Assembly (NCBI GenBank): GCA_900546315.1
Contig: URCP01000016.1
Coordinates: 1-45,683 of the forward strand
Reading direction: 5' to 3'
Source: an uncultured Eubacteriales bacterium
GTDB lineage: Bacteria > Bacillota > Clostridia > Oscillospirales > CAG-272
DNA: 45,683 nucleotides
The translations under genes were made by a program, and so were the position numbers. The notes beneath the pieces are model-generated. The model searched no databases. It saw only the letters and a program-made list of their open reading frames with translations, and was not told the origin of the DNA. Positions 35,831-43,793 of this stretch are shown here, one piece after another. Numbering within the stretch: position 1 is the first letter of the stretch; each line of letters opens with the position of its first letter.

Positions 35831-36826
35831 ATGGAATACGCAAAACTCGGAAAAACTGATATCGAAGTATCAAAATTAGCGGTCGGCTGCATGAGCTTCG
35901 GCAAGGCGGGTACAATGCACGACTGGACGCTCGGCGAGAACGAGACTGAGGCGCTTGTGAAGCGCGCGCTCGACCTCGGAATCAACTTCTTTGACACCGC
36001 CAACTGCTACTCGGAAGGCACAAGTGAGGAATACCTCGGCAGAGCACTGAAAAAGAATATTTCCCGGGACAAGGTCGTCATCGCGTCGAAGGTGTACTAT
36101 AATCCCGGAAGGCTGTCAAAGGACGCGATAGCGCGAGAGATCGACGGCTCGCTGAAACGCCTCGGAACCGATTATCTCGATCTTTATATAATCCACCGCT
36201 TTGACTATGACACGCCGATCGAGGAGACGATGGAAGCGCTCGACAAGCTCGTGAAGGCGGGAAAGGTCCGTGCGCTCGGCGCCTCGGCGATGTTCGGCTA
36301 CCAGTTCTACAATATGCAGCTCGCGGCGCGCGACAACGGCTTCGCGAGATTCGAGGCGATGGAAGATCACTACAATCTGCTGAACCGCGAGGAGGAACGG
36401 GAGATGATCCCGATCTGCCGCCAGATGGGAGTGTCCCTGATCCCGTACAGCCCGCTCGCCGCCGGACACCTGACCCGCCCGACATGGGACTCTGACTCGC
36501 TGAGAAGCCGCACCGACAAGGTCGCGATGGGCAAATACGACCGCACCGAGGAAGAGGACATGGAGATCGTCCGCCGCGTAGATGAGCTCGCGAAGAAACA
36601 CGGTGTGAAGATGTCACAGATAGCGCTCGCGTGGCTGTGGGCGAATGGCGTCACGGCGCCTATAATCGGCGCGACGAAGCCCGGATATTTCGACGACGCC
36701 GCAGGGGCGCTGAGCGTCAGACTGACTCCGGACGACATCGCGTATCTCGAGGAGAAGTACCTGCCGCATCAGCTCTTCGGCGTGATAAAGCAGAATCCCG
36801 CTGAAATAAAGAAAACATTGATTTAG
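35831..36826 (+). CDS. Aldo/keto reductase
   Basis: 331 residues, the NADPH-dependent aldo/keto reductase fold. The catalytic tetrad is visible: Asp55 and Tyr60 in FFDTANCYSEG, Lys87 in IASKVYY and His122 in YIIHRFD. The cofactor end (ALAWLWANGVTAPIIGATKP) is conserved. ACAGGAGGAAAAGAGCA lies before ATG. Expected role: reduction or oxidation of a sugar aldehyde or ketone. It is cotranscribed with the carboxymuconolactone-decarboxylase-like gene. Substrate unknown. Confidence 0.92.
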   Translation: MEYAKLGKTDIEVSKLAVGCMSFGKAGTMHDWTLGENETEALVKRALDLGINFFDTANCYSEGTSEEYLGRALKKNISRDKVVIASKVYYNPGRLSKDAIAREIDGSLKRLGTDYLDLYIIHRFDYDTPIEETMEALDKLVKAGKVRALGASAMFGYQFYNMQLAARDNGFARFEAMEDHYNLLNREEEREMIPICRQMGVSLIPYSPLAAGHLTRPTWDSDSLRSRTDKVAMGKYDRTEEEDMEIVRRVDELAKKHGVKMSQIALAWLWANGVTAPIIGATKPGYFDDAAGALSVRLTPDDIAYLEEKYLPHQLFGVIKQNPAEIKKTLI

Positions 36827-36852
36827 CGTATCCTGAAGAAATGATGAATAAT

Positions 36853-36882
36853 CCCCGTCCCGCGCGGAACGGGGACTTTCGT
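36853..36882. terminator. Terminator between convergent genes
   Basis: CCCCGTCCC pairs with GGAACGGGG (one mismatch) around GCGC (36853-36874), followed by ACTTTCGTTT. It sits between the ends of the aldo/keto reductase and aminotransferase genes. Confidence 0.65.
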
Positions 36883-38046
36883 TTATCTGAGCGCTTTTAT
36901 CATGTTGTCGAGGCTCTTTTCGTCCGAATCCGGGTTCACAGATATGTAAGCGGTGCGCGAAAGCAGGTCGAGCGTCTTCTCGCACATATCCGGCGTGTAG
37001 TTATGCGCGAGGTTTTTGTTCGCTTCCATCTTGAACGGGTCGAACGCCGGGTTGAGAGCGCCGTGCTTCTGCATGATCGGCGTCCAGTTCGTGTAGACGT
37101 GCTTTCCGGTGTCTATCGGTCTTGTCGCGCCATATCCGGCGGCGTCCGCCTTTTCCTTGAACGCGAGCGTTTCTTCAACCGTATCGAATCTGAAGGCGAG
37201 CGTCGTATGGCAGTCGCCCTTCTCGTCGTGCGACGGCGCGAAGGTGTATCTGTCCGACAGGCGTTCCTTCACGTAGAAGTAGTTCTTCGCGAGATCGGAG
37301 AGTATCCCGTCGAGCCGCTTCAGCTGTTCGCGGAGGATTGCTCCGGTTATCTCGGAGACTCTGAACTCCAAACCGCAGAACTGCTCCGACTCTATCGATT
37401 CAAGCTGGTTGCCGAAATACGCGATGGCGGAGGAGTCGTGGTAGATGAGCGCACGCTCATAGATTTCACGGTTGTCGGTGACGAGCGTGCCGCCTTCCCC
37501 GGAGGTTATGATCTTGAAGAAGTTGAAGCTGTACGCGCCGGCGTCGCCGATGGTTCCGAGCCTCTTTCCGCCAAAGCTGCCGCCGTCCGACTGGCAGGCG
37601 TCCTCGAGGACGAAGATGCCGTGTTTCTTCGCGATCTCCATGATTTTGTCCATCGCGGAGGGGAAGCCCTGGATGTGAACCGGGATGATGGCTTTCGTGT
37701 GAGAGGATATCTTTCTCTCGATATCCTCCGGGTCTATCGTCAGTGTCTCGTCGCAGTCGGCTAGCACGGGGATTGCGCCGGTCGCGGTGACGGCTATCGC
37801 GGTTGCGATATACGTGTACGCCGGGACGATGACCTCGTCGCCCGGTCCGACGCCCATACCGATGAGCGCCGAGATGAGCGCCGCCTTGCCGCTCGTCATG
37901 CAGATGGCGTTTGTAGTGCCGAACTTCTCACAGAGTTCGTCCTCGAAGTGCCTGACTTCCTGAGCGCCGCTGTTGATCTTGAAAAGAGCTCCGCTCCTGA
38001 TAACTCTCGCGACTGCTTCTATTTCTTCGTTTCCTATTCTGTACAT
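36883..38046 (-). CDS. DegT/DnrJ/EryC1/StrS-family aminotransferase
   Basis: 387 residues. The PLP enzyme shows YSFNFFKIITSGEGG, in which Lys178 is the expected PLP-binding lysine, and the PLP-ring Asp in VLEDACQSDGG (Asp149). The family transaminates keto-sugars and cyclitols, giving amino sugars or aminocyclitols. It starts 12 bases after the ceramidase-like gene with AAGGAGAAG, so it is coupled to it. It is last in the minus-strand run of five genes. Substrate unknown; a sugar catabolic rather than antibiotic role is suggested by context. Confidence 0.9.
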   Translation of the reverse strand: MYRIGNEEIEAVARVIRSGALFKINSGAQEVRHFEDELCEKFGTTNAICMTSGKAALISALIGMGVGPGDEVIVPAYTYIATAIAVTATGAIPVLADCDETLTIDPEDIERKISSHTKAIIPVHIQGFPSAMDKIMEIAKKHGIFVLEDACQSDGGSFGGKRLGTIGDAGAYSFNFFKIITSGEGGTLVTDNREIYERALIYHDSSAIAYFGNQLESIESEQFCGLEFRVSEITGAILREQLKRLDGILSDLAKNYFYVKERLSDRYTFAPSHDEKGDCHTTLAFRFDTVEETLAFKEKADAAGYGATRPIDTGKHVYTNWTPIMQKHGALNPAFDPFKMEANKNLAHNYTPDMCEKTLDLLSRTAYISVNPDSDEKSLDNMIKALR

Positions 38047-38058
38047 GATGCTTCTCCT

Positions 38059-39351
38059 TTATGATTCAAGTATTCTGAGCGTTTCGTTTATTATGTTTTC
38101 GTCGGTGTTGTCGGCGAGTGCGTAGTCAGAGGTATAACGGAATGCGTCTACCTCATAACCTCCACGGCAAAGTTGATCCTGCGTTGGAAGGTAGGAATTG
38201 TAACCGTTTGCGCATGACAGACAAAGCGTGTTCTGATATCCTGAGTATTCTCTGAGACGCAATGATATCTCAGAAAACATCTCAAAAGGAAAAGGAAGAA
38301 ACACGATATTACCGATAATTGCGGTAATTGTCGGGTAGACATACGCGTCAGGGAGATTCTCGTGATTGTTTTCGATAATTTCCTTGACTCTGGTCAGATG
38401 ATGATATTTCAGGTAACCGATATTGCAAAGAGACGACGGATTGCCAATGCTTTTGATTTCACTGACAACTTCTTCAAGTGATGGAAGATCTTGATACGGT
38501 AGTTTCACATTGCCATGCTTAAATCGTATTTCAGGCGTTATAAAGCTCCTCACTTGTCTTGCGATTTGGACTGCGTCGAATGCGGCATATGCGCCGTGCT
38601 CTTCTACAAGCGATATATTACCGACGGTTTTTCCATTCGTCAGACGAGGACCAACGTCACCTTCCGCGCCATTGATAAAAGCGGTGAGCGTTCCGGTTGC
38701 TGCCTCAAGGCGATCAATCATAACTCCAGCCCAATCACGGCTTATGTCACCGGATATTCCGCAGGCTGTACAGTGACAGCCATAGTGAATGAGGTTGATG
38801 ATACCTCTCTTGTCGGATAATGAACGAACGGTGATGACTGTCATTGTAGGATCGTATAAACCCCAGGGATTCTGCCCCAGACTGATGCTTCCATCCCGAT
38901 TCTGTTGGCGTCTGTTGATTCCGACTTCGCTTTTTCCGGACGCGCTTCCGAGTTCGGATGGTACCATTGCGGCAACGGCATCTGATGATACTTTCAGAAG
39001 CGAAGGCAGAAATATCGTATTGACGTATTCATGATCTATCGTTCCCCAACCTTCGCTGCCACAGACATTCGGTCCGGAATGCGTGTGGATCGCCGCGAGA
39101 ATGATATTCTCGGACGGAACGCCGCATTTCTCTGAGATTTTTCCTCGGAGCTCTGTGGCGAGCTCCGTGTTGATATCACACACTGTTGCCGAAATGAGCA
39201 GCATGGTTTCATTGCCGTCAGAGAAAGCAACGGCAGTCGCTGTCAGATCATCGTGAACATTTGTTGACACGACGTCAGGATTGTAGCCTGAGAGGTGTGC
39301 TCCGATGACAGGTGTGATCTTTTCGCGGGCTGCGCCGCATAAGAATTCCAT
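38059..39351 (-). CDS. Neutral/alkaline ceramidase-like protein
   Basis: 430 residues. It resembles the catalytic N-terminal part of neutral/alkaline nonlysosomal ceramidases: GAAREKITPVIGAHLSGY near the start, AAIHTHSGPNVCG (metal-binding His region), GINRRQQNRDG and IHYGCHCTACG. The C-terminal domain of secreted enzymes is missing, and there is no signal peptide, so it is probably an amidase acting inside the cell on another substrate. Base use is more AT-rich than in neighbours. GGAGGA lies 6 bases before ATG. It sits 21 bases after the binding-protein gene. Confidence 0.75.
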   Translation of the reverse strand: MEFLCGAAREKITPVIGAHLSGYNPDVVSTNVHDDLTATAVAFSDGNETMLLISATVCDINTELATELRGKISEKCGVPSENIILAAIHTHSGPNVCGSEGWGTIDHEYVNTIFLPSLLKVSSDAVAAMVPSELGSASGKSEVGINRRQQNRDGSISLGQNPWGLYDPTMTVITVRSLSDKRGIINLIHYGCHCTACGISGDISRDWAGVMIDRLEAATGTLTAFINGAEGDVGPRLTNGKTVGNISLVEEHGAYAAFDAVQIARQVRSFITPEIRFKHGNVKLPYQDLPSLEEVVSEIKSIGNPSSLCNIGYLKYHHLTRVKEIIENNHENLPDAYVYPTITAIIGNIVFLPFPFEMFSEISLRLREYSGYQNTLCLSCANGYNSYLPTQDQLCRGGYEVDAFRYTSDYALADNTDENIINETLRILES

Positions 39352-39372
39352 AAAAATCCTCCATAATATGTT

Positions 39373-40842
39373 TTATTCCATTATTTTCTGAATCTCAGTA
39401 TTTACCTTGGAGCGTATACTGTCAGCAAAAGATTGGAGACCTGTATCACCTTTTTCCCCCATTTTTTTGAGTTTGGTGTAAACACCACCGAAATCAAAGA
39501 GACCGCCAAGGTCGCTTACGCGTGTCTCAAAAATGAGATCAAGCATCTCGTGAGAAGCTTCGTCTCTCGCGGTTTTCTGAAACAGGACGTTTTCGTAGTA
39601 AGCGGGAATCAGGCTGTAATGTGATTCAGCGGCAAGTTCTTCAAGAATATAACCGCTTCGTTCCGGATCCGCTGTCAATGGAACACAGAGCCACGCTCCG
39701 GTTTCGTGGACGGATGTATAATACTTGTCTTGGGTTTCGTCGTATTTTGCTCTTGGGAGTATCGCGAAGTTGTCATTCATATCGCGGTATGTTGTCAACC
39801 AGTAAAGACAATCACTGAAAAAGAGTGAATACCCATCTCTGAATACTCTGAGCGTGGTTTTAGTGATGTCGTATTTCGGAAGTCTGATATTCGCGAAGAC
39901 ATCTTTCTGGTTGAGAACAGCGATGGCTTTTTCGAACGCGGATTGAAATTTCGAGTCGCCGATTGCAAGGTAAGGAATGTCATTCTCGTCTTTATCGATC
40001 ATTTTCGCCCCGGCTGCTATTGCGAGAGAGATGTATTCTTCACTCATGCCATACATACCGAATTGGTCTCCGAATGTGGCGTCACCGTCACCATTGAGAT
40101 CAGATGATGTTTTTTTGATCATGTCTCCGATAACATCCATTGTCCATTTACCGTTATGGACAAGTTCGTACGGATTCTCCAAAGAATATGCGTTCGCTAT
40201 CCGCAGATTCATCGCGACCGGCATGACTGAATCAAAGTATGACAGGCTTATATCACCGACGATGAACTGCATTTGTCCGGCAATTGATACCGAATCGTTA
40301 GCGCTCTGCGTCCACCATGGTTTTGACAGATCTATGTTGGGAACTTCTGTAACAAAGTCAAAGCAGAGTTTGTTTTCTCCGAGCGAATAGTATTGCTTCA
40401 TCTTTGTTCCTCTTATAAAAGCCGCGTCAAATTCGTCAGTTCCTGAGAGAACACTGGTTTTCATGTCGTTCTCTGACTTATCTACAGAGCTTTCATATTC
40501 GGTTATCCTTATGTTGAGCCGTTCCTCAACTGCGCGATTGCGCTGATATATGGCGTCGTTCAATGTATCGCCATCAGCTTCCTCTACTGTCAGCTGCATA
40601 TGATTCCATGATTGTGTCACATTCGACGGATTCGAGAACCTGAACACATACCCGTCGAAATCCCTCGGCTCGAGACCTGTGGATATTCTTTCTTCTGTTG
40701 TTTCGACTGTGGTGTCTGAGACGCTCTCTGAATCACCGGTTGTCGTATCGAAGGGAGTTTCCGTGTTCCCGCAGGACGCCGACATCAGTATCAGCGCGGT
40801 GAGACAGAGGGCGGCTGTGAGTCTTCGCTTTGATGATTTCAT
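39373..40842 (-). CDS. Solute-binding lipoprotein (family 1-like), no adjacent permease
   Basis: 489 residues with signal peptide, MSASC lipobox, and a Thr/Ser/Glu linker. Family markers: GDTLNDAIYQRNRAVEERLN, LSKPWWTQSANDSVSI, VHNGKWTMDVIGDMIKKTSS and DLNGDGDATFGDQFG. It is the intact relative of the broken gene at 27594. GGAAGGAAC precedes ATG. It starts 28 bases after the AraC gene, as in the other AraC-binding-protein pair. No permease or ATPase gene is near. It is more AT-rich than the genes before and after. Ligand unknown, probably the substrate of the ceramidase-like and aminotransferase enzymes downstream. Confidence 0.83.
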   Translation of the reverse strand: MKSSKRRLTAALCLTALILMSASCGNTETPFDTTTGDSESVSDTTVETTEERISTGLEPRDFDGYVFRFSNPSNVTQSWNHMQLTVEEADGDTLNDAIYQRNRAVEERLNIRITEYESSVDKSENDMKTSVLSGTDEFDAAFIRGTKMKQYYSLGENKLCFDFVTEVPNIDLSKPWWTQSANDSVSIAGQMQFIVGDISLSYFDSVMPVAMNLRIANAYSLENPYELVHNGKWTMDVIGDMIKKTSSDLNGDGDATFGDQFGMYGMSEEYISLAIAAGAKMIDKDENDIPYLAIGDSKFQSAFEKAIAVLNQKDVFANIRLPKYDITKTTLRVFRDGYSLFFSDCLYWLTTYRDMNDNFAILPRAKYDETQDKYYTSVHETGAWLCVPLTADPERSGYILEELAAESHYSLIPAYYENVLFQKTARDEASHEMLDLIFETRVSDLGGLFDFGGVYTKLKKMGEKGDTGLQSFADSIRSKVNTEIQKIME

Positions 40843-40870
40843 TTGTCAAGTTCCTTCCTAATTTAATATA

Positions 40871-41722
40871 TTATTTGTGCTGACCATGAAGCTGTCTGTA
40901 TTCGCTCGGAGTCATGTTCTCCGACGCGCGGAATACACGCGAGAATGTCTTCGGTTCCGGGAGACCTGTCTTCTCGGCTATCGTCTGTATCGGCAGTTCC
41001 GAACCCGAGAGGAGCTCCTTCGCCGCCTCAATCCGCCGGTCGTTGAGGTACTTGTGGAACGAGACCCCGACCGCGCGCTTGAACAGTTGGCAGAACCTCG
41101 TCTTCTCGTACCCGGACATCTCCGCCGCGCGGACGACGTCAATCTGCTCATGGTAGTTCTTGTCTATATAATCAAGCGCCTGCTGCATCGAGAGCATATC
41201 GTCGCGTATCTTCCTCGACCTCTCCCCGAGCCCGCGCATTCTGACCGACAGCAGTATCTCCGCGGACATGGAGAAGAGCAGCGACCGCGCGCGGAACTCC
41301 ATCGCGGTCCACCCCTTCTCGTCCTTCGGCGGTGCGCCGGAATACAGTGATATGATCTCGTTTATTATCCCGGCGAGCCGCGGGTAACTGTCGAGCATTA
41401 CCACCCGATCCTCGAACGTCATTCCGGTGAACAGCGTGAATCCTGAGCCCAGCAGCTTGTATCCGACCTCGATGACGAGCAGCAGCGTGTCATTATTGTT
41501 CTTATCAAGCGAATGTATCTCCGCGCTTCCTATGAACGCCGCCTGACCCTCAATCAGGTGCAGGCTCTCGCCGTCCGCTGTAATATCGGCGCTTCCGCGA
41601 ATCACGTACAATATCTCAATTTCGCCGTGCCAGTGCGCTTGAAACGGCGCGGATTTTGAGAGCGATATCTGATATGGTTTGTTCCCGGCGAGCGGGCTCT
41701 GATAAAACGGCCGCGCGCTCAT
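40871..41722 (-). CDS. AraC-family transcriptional regulator with cupin domain
   Basis: About 283 residues. N-terminal cupin (HWHGEIEILYVIRGSADI, with metal-type His residues) and two C-terminal helix-turn-helix units (QIDVVRAAEMSGYEKTRFCQ, IQTIAEKTGLPEPKTFSRVF, MTPSEYRQLHG). ATG 41722 overlaps the stop of the sugar isomerase gene (ATGA), so it is translated with it; the longer frame to 41761 lies inside that gene. It precedes a solute-binding gene by 28 bases and probably regulates this unit. Confidence 0.87.
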   Translation of the reverse strand: MSARPFYQSPLAGNKPYQISLSKSAPFQAHWHGEIEILYVIRGSADITADGESLHLIEGQAAFIGSAEIHSLDKNNNDTLLLVIEVGYKLLGSGFTLFTGMTFEDRVVMLDSYPRLAGIINEIISLYSGAPPKDEKGWTAMEFRARSLLFSMSAEILLSVRMRGLGERSRKIRDDMLSMQQALDYIDKNYHEQIDVVRAAEMSGYEKTRFCQLFKRAVGVSFHKYLNDRRIEAAKELLSGSELPIQTIAEKTGLPEPKTFSRVFRASENMTPSEYRQLHGQHK

Positions 41723-42468
41723 ATCAGAGTTTTCAGGTGACCGATGCTCATGAGCGCGCATTCCATCGGCGTCTTTCCGGGCGACGGCTCATCCTGCTCG
41801 ACGCAGAGCCACTCTACGCCTTTCTCCGCGGCTCTGACTATCGGCGCGAAGTCGAGGACTCCCTCGCCGAGCGCGCGGAACCCTTTCCTGCCGCCCTCCT
41901 TCACGCAGTCCTTGAGGTGCAGCACCGGGCATTTTCCGGCGTATTTTCTGACATATTCCTCCGGGTCGGCACCGGCTGTGTATATCCAGCAGGTGTCGAG
42001 CTCCGCTCCGAGGATATCCGGCGCGGTGTCAGCGTAAAGTCGATCAAGCTTTCTTTCCCCATTTAAGTATTCGAGGTCGAAATCGTGATTGTGGTAGACG
42101 AGCCGTATTCCGTGCTTTTTCGCGAGCGTCGAGAACTTTCCGATGAACTCAAGCGTTTCGCCATAGAGTTTTCCGCCAGCGATGCGCTCCTCCGGAAGCC
42201 AGCCGATCGGCATGACCGTGCAGCCGAGCGATGCGTAGTACTCAAGCCGCTTCTCGTCCGCCGCGATGACCTCGTTTATATCGGTGTGGATCGAGAAGAC
42301 CTCAAGCCCCGCCCTCTTCATCTCACCCGCGAGGAATCCGACGCTGTCGCCGCCGAAGTTCACGAGCTCCGCGCCTTCATATCCGGCGCTTTTCAGTGCT
42401 GTGAGCTGCGAGAGCGTGTCGTTAAGGATGGTGTTTCTGAGCGTGTAGATCTGTAGTGCTGTTTTCAT
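41719..42468 (-). CDS. Sugar phosphate isomerase/epimerase (TIM barrel)
   Basis: 249 residues of the AP endonuclease 2-like superfamily that includes inosose dehydratase and xylose isomerase-like proteins. Motifs with probable metal ligands: YHNHDFDLE, ILGAELDTCW, VLHLKDC and ECVEQDE-like LCVEQDE. It is the first gene of the minus-strand unit, with GGAGG before ATG and a promoter at 42512. A role in isomerising or epimerising a sugar or inositol derivative fits the aminotransferase at the end of the unit. Confidence 0.85.
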   Translation of the reverse strand: MKTALQIYTLRNTILNDTLSQLTALKSAGYEGAELVNFGGDSVGFLAGEMKRAGLEVFSIHTDINEVIAADEKRLEYYASLGCTVMPIGWLPEERIAGGKLYGETLEFIGKFSTLAKKHGIRLVYHNHDFDLEYLNGERKLDRLYADTAPDILGAELDTCWIYTAGADPEEYVRKYAGKCPVLHLKDCVKEGGRKGFRALGEGVLDFAPIVRAAEKGVEWLCVEQDEPSPGKTPMECALMSIGHLKTLI

Positions 42469-42511
42469 TCCGCTTTATCCTCCGCTTGTTCGCTTTTGTT
42501 TTGCTGTAAAA

Positions 42512-42540
42512 ATTATACCATAACGTGGAGATTATGGCAA
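42512..42540 (-). promoter_or_regulatory. Promoter of the five-gene minus-strand unit
   Basis: On the minus strand TTGCCA (42540-42535), a 17-bp spacer and TATAAT (42517-42512). Confidence 0.75.
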
Positions 42541-42665
42541 GTACATTTTGTGCGTAATCATACCCGGAAATTTATGAATTTTATGAAAACAGAAAGAGAA
42601 TACGGCAATTATGCGTTCATTGATTTTTCGCACTGATTTACAAAAAATACATTATATTTATCGCA

Positions 42666-42716
42666 GACTAATTTGACGCAACGCGTTTCGTGACCGCACT
42701 TGCTAATTAGTCAAAT
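42666..42716. promoter_or_regulatory. Nested inverted repeats in the gene-free stretch 42469-42844
   Basis: This 376-base gap holds the two promoters and an otherwise AT-rich, non-coding region. GACTAATT (42666-42673) pairs with AATTAGTC (42705-42712), and ATTTGAC (42671-42677) pairs with GTCAAAT (42710-42716), each arm about 32 bases apart. It could be an operator or RNA structure. Nothing else convincing is seen in the gap. Confidence 0.4.
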
Positions 42717-42754
42717 CTGACAGAAAATTGTCCTGATTTTTTATGTCCTTGCTG

Positions 42755-42783
42755 TTGACTTTTTTTGTAAATTGTGATATAAT
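42755..42783 (+). promoter_or_regulatory. Promoter of the LytTR-type gene
   Basis: TTGACT (42755-42760), a 17-bp spacer and TATAAT (42778-42783), with TGA before the -10 (extended -10). The promoter lies inside the first part of the longest open frame (from 42743), so the real start must be downstream. Confidence 0.8.
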
Positions 42784-42844
42784 GTTTATAATGAATGAAT
42801 ATTCGGGTTTGAAGGAACGGAAAGAATTGCGGGACAGGGAAAAA

Positions 42845-43635
42845 ATGATGATCGTCGCCGACGGAAAGAGAAGCGCGCTCGATCCGGACAGGATTCTTTA
42901 CGTCACGATGTTCGGTAATTACGCGGAGATACACGCGCGTGACGGGGAGGTCTTCAGGGTGCGCATGACTCTCGGAGAGCTCGAGAGTGAGCTCGGCGAC
43001 CGGTTCATCAAGATACATCGTGGATGTATCGTTTCGGCTGAGGATATTTATAACGTGGCGGACCGCGTTACCTCGGAAACGGCGAGGCGCTTGATTATAC
43101 GAAGTGAAAGAAGAAGGAAATAACGGACGGTCTGAAGGAGCGGCAGAAGCGGCTCATCGACAGTCTCACGGATGACGGCGGGAAAATGATTGCCGCCGGG
43201 TACAGGGAGTTCTATAACAGTTTTGAGAAGCTTCCGTTCGCCTTCGCGGATCTTGAGATAGTGTTTGACGACGAGAGGCGGGCGGTGGACTGGATATTCC
43301 GGTACGGAAACCAGGCGTTTGCGAGACTTGAGAAGAAGACTCTCGACGAGGTGATCGGGATCCGGTTCAGTCTGCTGTTTGATAACAGCGACATGAAGTG
43401 GCTGAGGTGCTGCGAGAGGGCGGCGCTTCACGGGGAGACGCTCGAGATGATGGATTATTCGGTGGAGATCGGGGCGCACATCAAGGTTATATGTTTTCAG
43501 ACGTTCAGGGGGCATTGCGGGTGTTTTCTGTTCAACCTTGACGAGATATCGTTCATTGAGACGAGCGAGAGCTCGCGGTCGACGATCGGGAAGTATTTCG
43601 ACGGAAGGATCGGTCGGGACTGGTGTTTTGACTGA
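42845..43635 (+). pseudogene. LytTR DNA-binding regulator with C-terminal PAS-like domain, frameshifted
   Basis: Frame 1 of the gene encodes a LytTR domain (MMIVADGKRSALDPDRILYV, then GDRFIKIHRGCIVSAEDIYNV) and stops at 43121-43123. In a frame one base back, translation is open from 43108: KKKEITDGLKERQKRLIDSL continues the LytTR end and leads into a PAS-like domain (AVDWIFRYGNQAFARLEK, HIKVICFQTFRGHCGC) up to 43635. I recall intact homologues with this LytTR-PAS layout, but did not check them. The A/G-rich stretch at 43104-43120 is the likely place of the single-base change. ATG 42845 with AGGGA is the best start; 42791 would be nearly leaderless. The gene sits upstream of the SipW/TasA-like locus. 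Confidence 0.7.
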
Positions 43636-43700
43636 AAGCGGCGTGCCCCGGCGTGTATTGTCGTTTTATCACACTTATTTGATTACTCATAACTTATCTA

Positions 43701-43739
43701 TTGACAAATGGGACGATGAATGATATAATGGTATAATGG
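43701..43739 (+). promoter_or_regulatory. Promoter of the SipW-like gene with duplicated -10
   Basis: TTGACA (43701-43706), a 17-bp spacer and TATAAT (43724-43729), extended by TGA. TATAATGG then repeats at once (43724-43731 and 43732-43739), giving a second -10-like hexamer 8 bp downstream. Confidence 0.8.
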
Positions 43740-43793
43740 TATCGTTCCTTGGATTGGTGAAAAACTGGAAAAGGAAATAGCGGAAAAGTACAT

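Noticed and set aside
42743..42844. ATG 42743 or 42791 as the LytTR start
   Set aside because: 42743 is upstream of the -35 and 42791 is at the predicted start of transcription, while 42845 has an AGGGA site and begins at the domain.
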